10,511 nucleotides of DNA, from positions 1 to 10,511 of the forward strand of contig DATCIA010000018.1 of NCBI GenBank assembly GCA_036508075.1. The letters run 5' to 3'. Origin of the DNA: PALSA-660 sp036508075 (GTDB lineage Bacteria; Actinomycetota; Coriobacteriia; Anaerosomatales; PALSA-660). This document shows, piece by piece, positions 1-7,714 of this stretch (within the stretch, counting starts at the first letter, position 1; the number at the start of each line of letters is the position of its first letter). The notes beneath the pieces were generated by a model. That model worked only from the letters and a program-made list of their open reading frames with translations. It did not search any database and had not been told where the DNA came from. Both the position numbers and the translations under genes were made by a program.

Positions 1-710
1 GGCGGGATCTGGGGATTGACGCTGCGCGGTGGCACGGGCACGTCGTTCACATGCTTGAGGGCCACCGAGACCGGGGTGTCCCCGTCGAACGGGAGGCGCC
101 CCGTGGAAAGCTCGTAGAGTACGACGCCGAGCGAGTAGAGGTCACTCTCGGGTCCGAGCCTGCGACCCTGCGCCTGCTCCGGCGAGACGTACTGCGCCGT
201 CCCGAGTACCGAGCCGGTCTGGGTGGCGTCGGAGTCGACGGCCCGCGCGATGCCGAAGTCCATGACCTTGATCGCCCCGTCAGGGGTGAGCACGATGTTC
301 TGCGGCTTGATGTCCCGGTGGATGATCCCGTAGCCGTGCGCCACGGTGAGCGCGGCGCAGACCTGCACACCGTACTCGGCGACCTTGATCGGGTCGAGCG
401 CGCCGCGCTGCTTCACGACCGCCTTGAGGTCGGTGCCGCGCACCAGCTCCATGACGATGTAGTAGGTGCCGGCCTCGACACCGTAGTCGTAGATGTTGAC
501 GATCGAGGGGTGCGAGAGGTTGGCAGCCGCGGACGCCTCGTGCCTGAAACGATCCACGAATTCCGGATCGCTCGCGAAGCGCGCGTGCATGACCTTGACC
601 GCGACGGTCCGCCCGAGGGTCTCGTCGACCGCCTTGTAGACGTCCGCCATCCCCCCGGTGCCGATGCGTTCGGTTACCCGGTACCTGCGACCGAAGACCA
701 TGTCTTCCAC
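1..710 (-). CDS. pknB: PknB-like Ser/Thr protein kinase, 3' end outside window
   Basis: This is a Hanks-type serine/threonine kinase that should phosphorylate cell-wall and division proteins. The 236 visible residues are nearly a whole kinase domain: glycine loop GTGGMADVY (17-25), VAVK lysine K39, helix-C E58, catalytic HRDIKPQN (131-138), DFG (151-153), an activation loop with Thr/Ser at about 163-167, and GTAQYVSPEQ (170-179). I chose the GTG at 710 because GGGAG lies seven bases upstream; an in-frame GTG at 731 and ATG at 701 are alternatives. Any transmembrane segment and PASTA repeats would lie beyond the left edge, so PknB rather than PknA is inferred from its place after rodA-pbpA. 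It is separated from that gene by 88 bases. The kinase assignment is certain; the symbol is less so. Confidence 0.9.
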   Translation of the reverse strand, partial: MEDMVFGRRYRVTERIGTGGMADVYKAVDETLGRTVAVKVMHARFASDPEFVDRFRHEASAAANLSHPSIVNIYDYGVEAGTYYIVMELVRGTDLKAVVKQRGALDPIKVAEYGVQVCAALTVAHGYGIIHRDIKPQNIVLTPDGAIKVMDFGIARAVDSDATQTGSVLGTAQYVSPEQAQGRRLGPESDLYSLGVVLYELSTGRLPFDGDTPVSVALKHVNDVPVPPRSVNPQIP

Positions 711-731
711 GTGGGCGCTCCCGCTCTTCAC

Positions 732-754
732 ATCCGCTTATCGGATAGATTCTA
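732..754 (-). promoter_or_regulatory. candidate -10 box and short inverted repeat before pknB
   Basis: On the minus strand a TAGAAT hexamer (754-749) could be a -10 box for the PknB-like kinase. It is followed at once by a 5-bp inverted repeat, ATCCG-loop-CGGAT (732-746), that would sit at the start of the leader. No convincing -35 box lies 16-18 bases upstream, so this is weak. The kinase may simply be read through from the upstream operon. Confidence 0.2.
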
Positions 755-760
755 CCGCAC

Positions 761-788
761 CGCCGTGCTGACGAACCTCGTCACGGCG
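761..788 (-). terminator. hairpin after rodA-pbpA
   Basis: Just after the rodA-pbpA stop codon the minus strand can form a stem of CGCCGTG (788-782) with CACGGCG (767-761). A further four pairs, ACGA/TCGT, lie inside it, with a three-base bulge and a three-base loop. No U-run follows, so it may be a partial terminator or attenuator between the operon and pknB, or an mRNA-stabilising structure. Confidence 0.3.
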
Positions 789-798
789 TCGTGCCCGT

Positions 799-3540
799 CT
801 AGTGCTTCAGAGCGGCCTCGAGCACGATCCGTGCGGCGGGGGCCGCGACCTGCCCGCCGACCCCGGCGTTCTCCAGGATGATCGCCACGGCGACGCGCGG
901 TTTCGCGCCCGCCGATGCCGGCCCGAATGCGATGAACCAGGCGTCCGACGCGCGGCCCTTACCGACCTCGGCCGTGCCCGTCTTGCCCGCGATCTTCAGA
1001 CCGGAGATACGTGCCCGCCCGCCTGATCCCGACTCGACCACGCTCAGCATGATGTCCCGCACGGTCGCGGCCGTCGCGGGATCGGTGGCCGTGCCGAGGA
1101 CGCGGGGCCGGGTCGTGGAGATCGCGCCGCCCGCCGCGTCGGCCGTGTGGTCGATGAGGTACGGCTGCATGACCACGCCGTCGTTCGCGATCCCGGACGC
1201 CACCAGCGCCATCTGCAGCGCCGTGGCGACGGGGCCGTTGACGGCGTGCGAGCCCACCGGCTGACCGACGGCGGCCCAGGCGGTCTCCCACCTCGTCATC
1301 GCCCCCGGGTCCGCCATGAGCGACGGGGCCACCGGGAGTTCGAGAGCAGGCGACGCGTCGAAGCCGAACGCCCGCGCCTGATCGACCAGCGCCACCGGCC
1401 CCATCTTGTCGCCGAGGTAGGCGAAGACCGTGTTGATCGAGGACTGGGTCGCCTTGCGCAGCGTGGCCGAGCCGTAGCCCGCGCCCTCGAAGTTGGTCAC
1501 CTTTCCGCCGCCGATCTGGAGCACGCCGGGGGCGGGCAGCACGGTGGTCGGCGCAGCGATGCCGCTCGAGAGCGTCTTCGTGAGCGTGACGACCTTGAAT
1601 GTCGAGCCGGGCGGGTAGACGCTCGAGATCGCACGGTCGACGAGCGGGGAGGCCGCGTCCTTCGAGAGCGTCGCCCAGTCGCGATCGACGTTCTGAGGTG
1701 TGAAGGAGGGGGAGGACGCCATCGCGAGGACGGCGCCCGTGGTCGGGTCGATCGCGACGACGGCGCCCCGGTGTCCGGCCAGCGCCTTCTCGGCCGCTTT
1801 CTGGATGCGGCTGTCGACGGTGAGCACGATGTCGTTGCCCGGGACGGAGCGGCCGAGCGCGTCGTCCATCACGTCCTGGAAGCTCGCGTAGTCGCGGTGC
1901 CCGGCGAGGACGTCGTTGCCGGCCGACTCGATGCCGGAGCGCCCGTAGCGCACGGAGTAGTAGCCCGTCACGTGGGCGGCGAGCGTGCCCGCCGGGTAGG
2001 TCCGCTTGAACAGTCCGTTGGGCTGCCGTACGGATCGCGCCAGCACGACACCATCGGAGGTGGTGATCGCACCGCGCTCGGCGCGAGCCTCCTTGTCGAG
2101 GTTGCGCGAGTTGGCCGTGTTGTTGTTCAACGTGCGTGCGTCGACGACCTGGAGCCATGTCAGGTTGATCACGAGAGCCCCCGTGAGGGCCGCCAGGAGC
2201 CATGCGACACCCACGAGCCTCCGCGACAGGGCGAGCCGCCCCAGCGTGCCTGTCTGCCCGCTCGCCACGATGTCGGACCCGTCCTCAGGTGTGTCGTCGC
2301 CTGCACGCATGAGCAGCGCCAACAGCAGGAAGTTCGAAACGATCGACGACCCGCCGTACGAGATGAAGGGGAGGGTGATGCCCGTCAGCGGGATCAGCCG
2401 GGTGACGCCACCGACGATGACGAAGGTCTGGAGACCCAAGGCGGCCACCAGGCCGGCAGCGGTGAGCGCGGCCATGTCGGAGCGCGCACGCACGGCGGTG
2501 GCCAGCCCGCGGAGGCACAGCACGAGGTAGGCGGTGATGATCGCGACCCCGCCGAGCAGCCCCAGCTCCTCGCCTATGGCGGCGAAGACGAAGTCGGTGG
2601 CGACGAATGGGATGCGCGTCGGCAGCCCGCGTCCCGGCCCCACGCCGGTCATGCCCCCCGCGGCGAACGCGAAGAGCGACTGCACCACCTGGTAGCCCTT
2701 GCCCGCGGCGTCCGCGAACGGGTGGAGCCAGATGTCGATGCGAACGCGGACGTGGGCGAACAGGAAGAAGGCCGCGGTCGCGCCGAGCGCGAACAGCACC
2801 GTGCCGACGACCGCGTACGACCACCTGCCGGTTCCCACAGTGACCATGATGAGGAAGATCCCGAAGAACAGGAGCGACGAGCCCAGGTCCTTCTCCGCGA
2901 CCAATACCACCAGCGAGACGGCCCACATCAACAGCAGCGGTCCGAGGTGGCGGGCCCGCGGCATCTGCATCCCGACGAACTTGCGCGTCGAGACGGAGAG
3001 CACCTCGCGGAACTCGGCCAGATAGGCGGCCAGGAACACCACGAGCATGATCTTCGCGAGTTCCGCCGGCTGGAAGCTCATCCCTGCGAAGCGCAGCCAC
3101 AGCTTCGCGCCGTTGATCTCGGTGCCGACGAGGGCCGGTGCGAGCAGCAGCACGAGCGCGGCCAGCATGATCGTGTACTTGTAGCGCGCCAGGCGCTCCA
3201 GAGGTGGCACGAAGGCGAGTGTCAGAGCGAGCACCGCGACGCCGACGAACAGCCACATGGTCTGCGGTCCGGCCAGCGCCGGGTCGAGCCGACCGACCAT
3301 CGCAAGGCCGATGCCCGACAGCAGCGCGGTCACCGGCAGCAGCACGGGATCAGCTCCCGGGGCGAAGCGCCGTACGGCGACATGTGCCGCGCCGAACGCG
3401 AGCAGCAGCCCGGCCGGCGCGAGGAAGTCGGAGAGGGCGATCGTGCCGCGGGCGGCGCCGGCGGCCAGCGCGAAGACGAGCAGGACCGGGACTGCTGCGG
3501 CGAGCAGGAGCATCAGCTCGATCGTCCGCCTGGACCTCAT
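799..3540 (-). CDS. RodA (SEDS glycosyltransferase) fused to PbpA-type class B transpeptidase
   Basis: One uninterrupted 913-residue protein joins two cell-elongation enzymes. Residues ~1-415 (from the ATG at 3540) are a SEDS polymerase with about twelve membrane segments. It carries the conserved ATDFVFAAIGEELG motif, whose Asp is D316, and the signature GITLPFISYGGSS (387-399). A short polar, probably cytoplasmic linker leads to one more membrane helix (~443-466). An extracellular penicillin-binding transpeptidase follows, with SxxK (STFK, S646-K649), SxN (SIN, S701-N703) and KTGT (853-856), all intact. The family polymerises lipid II and cross-links it. In mycobacteria rodA and pbpA are separate adjacent genes. 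AAGGTGG eight to eleven bases before the ATG favours 3540; a GTG at 3552, one base from the pstP stop, would add four residues. Confidence 0.95.
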   Translation of the reverse strand: MRSRRTIELMLLLAAAVPVLLVFALAAGAARGTIALSDFLAPAGLLLAFGAAHVAVRRFAPGADPVLLPVTALLSGIGLAMVGRLDPALAGPQTMWLFVGVAVLALTLAFVPPLERLARYKYTIMLAALVLLLAPALVGTEINGAKLWLRFAGMSFQPAELAKIMLVVFLAAYLAEFREVLSVSTRKFVGMQMPRARHLGPLLLMWAVSLVVLVAEKDLGSSLLFFGIFLIMVTVGTGRWSYAVVGTVLFALGATAAFFLFAHVRVRIDIWLHPFADAAGKGYQVVQSLFAFAAGGMTGVGPGRGLPTRIPFVATDFVFAAIGEELGLLGGVAIITAYLVLCLRGLATAVRARSDMAALTAAGLVAALGLQTFVIVGGVTRLIPLTGITLPFISYGGSSIVSNFLLLALLMRAGDDTPEDGSDIVASGQTGTLGRLALSRRLVGVAWLLAALTGALVINLTWLQVVDARTLNNNTANSRNLDKEARAERGAITTSDGVVLARSVRQPNGLFKRTYPAGTLAAHVTGYYSVRYGRSGIESAGNDVLAGHRDYASFQDVMDDALGRSVPGNDIVLTVDSRIQKAAEKALAGHRGAVVAIDPTTGAVLAMASSPSFTPQNVDRDWATLSKDAASPLVDRAISSVYPPGSTFKVVTLTKTLSSGIAAPTTVLPAPGVLQIGGGKVTNFEGAGYGSATLRKATQSSINTVFAYLGDKMGPVALVDQARAFGFDASPALELPVAPSLMADPGAMTRWETAWAAVGQPVGSHAVNGPVATALQMALVASGIANDGVVMQPYLIDHTADAAGGAISTTRPRVLGTATDPATAATVRDIMLSVVESGSGGRARISGLKIAGKTGTAEVGKGRASDAWFIAFGPASAGAKPRVAVAIILENAGVGGQVAAPAARIVLEAALKH

Positions 3541-3553
3541 CGCCGCCGCCACC

Positions 3554-4678
3554 TTACGGTGCCGGGGTCGCGGTGGTTGCAGGGCTCGGAGTCGGGACCT
3601 GCGGTGTAGGGATCGTGCTCGCTCGCAGCTCGTTCACGCGTTCCAGGGCGTCGGGGAGCTTGCCGAACGGGATGCCCTCCTTGAGGCGAGCGGCGACCTG
3701 CGGGTCGAGCTCGTTCACCGGTACCTCGGTCGTCTGCACGACCCAGTTGAGCCCGATCCCGGCGAAGGAGCCGGGGATTCCCTGGTACACCGTGACGTAT
3801 CCGCCCTGGTCGATCAGGTAGGCACGGGAGCGGGCGTAGGACCACGCTCCGCCACCGCAGGCGATGACAAGAGCCAGCGCCGCGACGATCCACAACAGGG
3901 GAGCGGCGCCGCGCCGCCGGGCCTCCTTCGAACCGCGCGCCGGCGTCGCGTCGACGGCACGGACGTCGCCGATGTCGATGACGATCACCGTGATGTTGTC
4001 GTAGCCCCCCGCCCGGTTCGCGGCCTCGACGAGCTTCGCGGCCGCCGCGTCGGGGTCTCGCTCGGCGGCCAGTAGTTCGCCGATGTAGTCGTCGGGGATC
4101 ATCCCGGTCAGTCCGTCGGTGGTCAGCAGCAGCCTGTCGCCCACGACCGCCTCGACGTCGTAGAGGTCGGCGAGCATGTTGCGGTCGGAACCCAGCGCGC
4201 GGGTAATGACGCTGCGCTGCGGGTGGAAACGGGCGTCCTCCTCGGTGAGCGCGCCCTGGCGCACGAGGTCGGCGACCATGGAGTGGTCGTCCGTGATGCG
4301 CGTGAGGCGCCCGTCGTGAAGCAGGTAGGCACGGGAGTCGCCCACGTGGGCGATCGCGATGTGCGTCCCGTCGACCATCGCGGCCGTCAGTGTCGTGCCC
4401 ATGCCCGAGCGGGTGCGCGTCTTCTCGGCGGAATCGATCACGGCGCGGTTCGCGGCGCGCACCGCACGCGCGAGCGCCTTGGAGTCGATCGAGCGCGGCG
4501 CGTTGGCGAGAAGCTCCTCGAGCGCCACGCGGCTGGCCACCTCGCCGGCCCGGTGACCACCCATGCCGTCCGCCACGGCGTACAGGGGCGGCTCGACGAG
4601 CATCGAGTCCTCGTTCTGCGGCCGAGTGAGTCCCGGGTCGGTCAGCGCCCCGACGCCGGGGATGTGGGAGGCGGTCAT
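3554..4678 (-). CDS. pstP: PstP-like membrane PP2C Ser/Thr phosphatase
   Basis: This is a metal-dependent PPM/PP2C phosphatase of 374 residues that should reverse the phosphorylation made by the neighbouring kinases. The catalytic domain (~1-240) shows R19 and NED (22-24), DGMGG (37-41), GTTLTAA (94-100), HVGDSRAY (111-118), TTDGLTG (186-192) and YDN (226-228), so the metal-binding acidic residues are all present. A single membrane helix lies at ~260-280. It is followed by an outside segment of about 95 residues ending in a Pro/Thr-rich tail. Mycobacterial PstP has the same plan but is longer (514 residues from memory). The ATG overlaps the fhaB stop by four bases (ATGA), implying translational coupling. 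The stop lies 13 bases before the rodA-pbpA ATG. Confidence 0.95.
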   Translation of the reverse strand: MTASHIPGVGALTDPGLTRPQNEDSMLVEPPLYAVADGMGGHRAGEVASRVALEELLANAPRSIDSKALARAVRAANRAVIDSAEKTRTRSGMGTTLTAAMVDGTHIAIAHVGDSRAYLLHDGRLTRITDDHSMVADLVRQGALTEEDARFHPQRSVITRALGSDRNMLADLYDVEAVVGDRLLLTTDGLTGMIPDDYIGELLAAERDPDAAAAKLVEAANRAGGYDNITVIVIDIGDVRAVDATPARGSKEARRRGAAPLLWIVAALALVIACGGGAWSYARSRAYLIDQGGYVTVYQGIPGSFAGIGLNWVVQTTEVPVNELDPQVAARLKEGIPFGKLPDALERVNELRASTIPTPQVPTPSPATTATPAP

Positions 4679-5094
4679 GAGCGCGAGACCTTCAGCTTCA
4701 CGGGGCCGACCTCGATCTCGTCTCCGGCGCGCAGCGGGACCGCCTGCGTGACCCGGTGTCCCCCGATGAGCGTGCCGTTGGTGGAGCCGAGATCCTCAAG
4801 GACCGGGCCGCCGGCGGCGGGAACGATCCGGGCGTGCGTCGTCGACACGAAGTCATCCGCGATCACGAGCTCGAGGTCGGGCGAGCGTCCGATCCGGACC
4901 AGCGCGTCCAGCGGGATGCGCACGCCGGTGAGTTCGGGCGGCCCGGATACGACGACGAGGGTCAGGGGCCGCTCGGGCTGCGCCTGGTCGCCGCGCCGTA
5001 TGAGTCCCAGCCCCGCGCGCACCGAGGCGAAGAGGAACAGGTAGAGCAGCGCGAGCAGCAGGATGCGCCCGAAGAGCAGCGCGACGTCGACCAT
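4675..5094 (-). CDS. fhaB: FhaB-like membrane-anchored FHA domain protein
   Basis: This short protein (139 residues) has one N-terminal membrane helix (~6-24) and a C-terminal FHA domain (~60-135), a module that binds phosphothreonine peptides. The FHA signature residues are visible: G69-R70, the S84xxH87 pair in VSTTHAR, and STNGT with N106-G107. In mycobacteria FhaB (FipA) is a similarly small protein that links kinase signalling to septal and elongation complexes; that role is inferred here from family and position. The ATG at 5094 begins three bases after the fhaA stop and has GAGGCGG upstream as a ribosome binding site. The end overlaps pstP by four bases, so it is clearly part of the operon. 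Confidence 0.93.
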   Translation of the reverse strand: MVDVALLFGRILLLALLYLFLFASVRAGLGLIRRGDQAQPERPLTLVVVSGPPELTGVRIPLDALVRIGRSPDLELVIADDFVSTTHARIVPAAGGPVLEDLGSTNGTLIGGHRVTQAVPLRAGDEIEVGPVKLKVSRS

Positions 5095-5097
5095 CGG

Positions 5098-5826
5098 CTA
5101 CCGCCTCGGCTCGTGGAAGGTGAGGCGCGTCAGGCCGACCTCGATGACGTCGTCGTCGCGCAGCAGCGCGCGAGCGACGGGCTCGCCGTTGAGCAGCGTG
5201 CCGTTGGTCGAGTAGAGGTCCTCGATCGCCCAGCCGTCGCCGACGCGCACGAAGGCCGCGTGCTCGCGCGACGCGTTGGCGTCCGCGAGCCGGACCGCGC
5301 ACGAGGCGAGGCGTCCGACCAGCATGCGCTCGCCCTGAAGCAGGACGTCGTGATCGTGGTCGCCGATCGTGACGGTCGCCATGTCGTCCGCGGGATTGCG
5401 GATGTCCTCGGTCCACGCGGCGGCGGGCTCCGCAGGGGAGAGGGGCTCCTCCGATTCGGGGGCCGCAAGCTCGGCGCTGACCCGGAAGCGGCCGAGCCGC
5501 AGGTCGTCATGGACGATGAACGACACCTTCGGCGCGTCCGTGAGGTGGTAGTTGCGTTCGCGCGCCCGGCCGGTGAGGTAGGTCGCCAACTCGCCCGCGA
5601 GGGTCGCCGTGAACGGGCCGAACTTCTCGGCGTCCTCGGGAGAGAGCGCGACCGTGTAGCCGAGCGGAGCGTAGACGCGGCTCACGCCGATGGTCTTGCC
5701 GTCGTCCATGGCCCGGCCCAGCGTCTTGGCGATCTCGACCGGCTGTACCGGGGATCGGAACATGCCCGCGAACGCGCCCTCGAGCGCGCCGCCGACGCGG
5801 TCTTCGAAATCGGAGAGGATGCTCAC
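5098..5826 (-). CDS. fhaA: FhaA-like protein: DUF3662 domain plus FHA domain
   Basis: This soluble 242-residue protein starts with the DUF3662/FhaA N-terminal domain (~1-120, beginning MSILSDFEDRVGGALEGAF), passes through an acidic, Pro/Ala-rich linker (~121-150), and ends in an FHA domain (~155-240) with G171-R172, S186REH189 and STNGT (N208-G209). In mycobacteria FhaA binds the phosphorylated pseudokinase domain of the lipid II flippase MviN and restrains peptidoglycan synthesis; no mviN lies in this window. Mycobacterial FhaA is about 527 residues with a long, low-complexity middle, so this is a compact version. The start is a GTG directly abutting the stop codon of the upstream kinase, with only a weak ribosome binding site, which suggests coupled translation. 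Confidence 0.93.
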   Translation of the reverse strand: MSILSDFEDRVGGALEGAFAGMFRSPVQPVEIAKTLGRAMDDGKTIGVSRVYAPLGYTVALSPEDAEKFGPFTATLAGELATYLTGRARERNYHLTDAPKVSFIVHDDLRLGRFRVSAELAAPESEEPLSPAEPAAAWTEDIRNPADDMATVTIGDHDHDVLLQGERMLVGRLASCAVRLADANASREHAAFVRVGDGWAIEDLYSTNGTLLNGEPVARALLRDDDVIEVGLTRLTFHEPRR

Positions 5827-7590
5827 TTAGGATTCCACGTCCTGATCGTCCGTGTCGCCCGCCCGGACCGGGGGTCCGAGAGCCACGACGGCTACGACCA
5901 GTATAGAGGCGATGCCCATCTGGAGCAGGGCGCCCGGCGCCATCCGTGAACCGACCGTCATCCAGGGGCCGAGTGCAGCGGCGCACACGCCGAGCCCCGC
6001 GAGGGCGCCGGTGAGCGCTCCGAGGCGCGTTCCCCGATGGGCTCCGAGCGCCGACAGGACGCCCGCAACGCCCCACGCGAGCACGGCAGCAGCGCCCCGG
6101 AGCAGTACGGCCCCGGTGAGCCCGCTCGCGGGCCACGGCGCCGAGAGAGGCGCCACCAGCGCGGGCCAGGCGACATCGGCCATGACCCCCGAACGGCTCA
6201 CGATCGAGAAGACCACCATGACCAGTCCCGTCGCGGCGGACGCGGCTCCAGTGGTCCAGACGCCCTCGATGAAGAAGCCGGCGAGCACGGGAAGTGCGGG
6301 GGAGAAGCGGAGAACCCCCGCGAGCGGAGCGAAGACGGGCAGCGCGCCCGCTCCCGCGCGCGTGCGCCCGAGCGCGATCCACCACAGGGCGCCTGCGAGC
6401 GCGACGGCGAGCCCGAGGGGCCAGCCGATGCGGAAGGCGCCCGCAGCCAGCACGACCAGCCCGGCTCCGAGGCCGAGGGAGGGCGCGAAGTAGCCCGCGG
6501 CCGCCGCGATGATGATGGCCGCGACCGGGGCGAGCCACGGGAACCCGAGCGGGGCCATCCCGGCCCACGCCAGCCACCCCGAAGCGGCGGCGGTGACGAC
6601 CCGCTCCGCGACGCCCGAACGCATGGCGAGCCGGTCCCACAATCCGAGGCGCACGAGCGACGGGTCCTCGTCGTACTCCTCGTCGAAGGTCATCTCCGTC
6701 GCCAGGGAGCGGAGACTGTCCCGGCCCGCCACGGGATCCCCCAGCTCGACCATCAGGTCGCCCGCGAAGGTGCGCAGGTCCGGCTGACGACGGGCCGGAT
6801 CGGGCGAGAGCGCGCGGACTATGGCGTCGTTGACCGGGACGGGCACCGACGGTTCGAACGCCCCCGGGATCGGTGTGCCGCCACGCTCGGCTTTGAACAG
6901 CGAGCCTTCGATCGACTCCGAGGCGAAGGGGACGGCGCCGGTGAGCACCGTGAAGGCGAGCGCGGCGAATGCCCACACGTCGGTGCGCGCGTCGACCGCC
7001 TCTCCGCGCAGCTGTTCGGGCGGCATGTAGCCGAGCGTGCCGCCCGCGGAGAGCGCCTGTCCGGCGGCGTTGGTGAGCGCGGCGACGCCGAAGTCCGCGA
7101 CCTTCACCAGTCCGTCCCGGGTGATCAGTACGTTCTCGGGCTTGAGGTCGAGGTGCAGCACACCGTTGTCGTGGGCGAACGCCACGGCATCCGCGATCGG
7201 TGCCAGCACCGCCGCCGCCTCGTCGATGTCGAGCGGTGCGTAGAGGTCGAGCAACTCGGCCAGGGATGCCCCGTCGACGTGCTCCATGATGAGGAACGCC
7301 TCGTCGTCGTCCGTGTCCCACTCGTAGACGGTGACGATGTTCGGGTGGTTGAGCAGCGCCGCCGTGCGCGCTTCGCGCAGTCCCGTCGTGCGCGAGAGGA
7401 TCTGGATGCCGCGACGGGTGACGGGTATGCGCTTGATCGCGACACGACGCGCCATCTTGGTGTCGAAGGCGAGGTCGACGGCGCCGTGGCCTCCCTCGCC
7501 GAGTTCGGCGAGGAGCCGGTACCGTCCCAGGATGAGTCCTGCGTCCACGCGCCCCCAGCCGAAGTCATCGGACGTCTGTCGCGCGCCCAT
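5827..7590 (-). CDS. Ser/Thr kinase with HLD catalytic motif and multi-pass membrane C-terminal half
   Basis: This protein has 587 residues. Residues ~20-285 form a Hanks-type kinase: glycine loop GEGGHGAV (31-38), AIK lysine K53, E73, catalytic HLDLKPEN (146-153), DFG (166-168) and GTLGYMPPEQ (184-193). The usual Arg before the catalytic Asp is Leu, making it a non-RD kinase. After an acidic linker (~295-310) come about 250 hydrophobic, Ala/Gly-rich residues (~330-575) with roughly eight to ten membrane helices, then a short acidic tail. No PASTA or other recognised sensor is seen. It heads the cluster and abuts fhaA with no gap. It may take the place of PknA, but its domain plan differs. 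The ATG at 7590 lacks a clear ribosome binding site; a GTG at 7548, just before the kinase domain, is an alternative. Confidence 0.93.
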   Translation of the reverse strand: MGARQTSDDFGWGRVDAGLILGRYRLLAELGEGGHGAVDLAFDTKMARRVAIKRIPVTRRGIQILSRTTGLREARTAALLNHPNIVTVYEWDTDDDEAFLIMEHVDGASLAELLDLYAPLDIDEAAAVLAPIADAVAFAHDNGVLHLDLKPENVLITRDGLVKVADFGVAALTNAAGQALSAGGTLGYMPPEQLRGEAVDARTDVWAFAALAFTVLTGAVPFASESIEGSLFKAERGGTPIPGAFEPSVPVPVNDAIVRALSPDPARRQPDLRTFAGDLMVELGDPVAGRDSLRSLATEMTFDEEYDEDPSLVRLGLWDRLAMRSGVAERVVTAAASGWLAWAGMAPLGFPWLAPVAAIIIAAAAGYFAPSLGLGAGLVVLAAGAFRIGWPLGLAVALAGALWWIALGRTRAGAGALPVFAPLAGVLRFSPALPVLAGFFIEGVWTTGAASAATGLVMVVFSIVSRSGVMADVAWPALVAPLSAPWPASGLTGAVLLRGAAAVLAWGVAGVLSALGAHRGTRLGALTGALAGLGVCAAALGPWMTVGSRMAPGALLQMGIASILVVAVVALGPPVRAGDTDDQDVES

Positions 7591-7714
7591 TCTAGCGTTC
7601 GTTCGGGCCGTGCCGCTCGCGCATCGCGGTAGCGCGACCGCTCAACCTCCGAGCGACTTCGGCCGACAAAGACCTCTGTAGCGCTCGTTCCCGGATGTAG
7701 GAGGAGGTGCGGGG
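7591..7714. promoter_or_regulatory. divergent intergenic region with strong RBS on the plus strand
   Basis: These 124 bases separate the minus-strand kinase operon from a plus-strand small gene, so promoters in both directions are expected here. On the minus strand TAGAAT overlaps the kinase ATG; if it is a -10 box, translation would have to start further in, at the GTG at 7548. No good -35 box is seen on either strand. A small inverted repeat GCGGT/ACCGC lies at 7626-7641. On the plus strand AGGAGGAGG (7699-7707) is an excellent Shine-Dalgarno sequence seven bases before the ATG at 7715. Confidence 0.35.

Noticed and set aside
51..881. A 276-codon plus-strand frame at the left edge
   Set aside because: It lies opposite the PknB-like kinase, whose HRD, DFG and glycine-loop motifs settle the strand.
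1147..3609. An 820-codon open frame on the plus strand opposite rodA-pbpA
   Set aside because: Its translation is low-complexity Arg/Gly/His/Glu text typical of the antisense frame of a high-GC gene, while the minus strand carries clear SEDS and transpeptidase motifs.
5507..7321. A 604-codon minus-strand frame overlapping the membrane kinase and fhaA
   Set aside because: It is an out-of-frame shadow of two genes with intact catalytic and FHA motifs; its product is Arg-rich without domains.
6037..7632. A 531-codon plus-strand frame opposite the kinase
   Set aside because: No domain or ribosome binding site is seen, and it mirrors the kinase coding strand.
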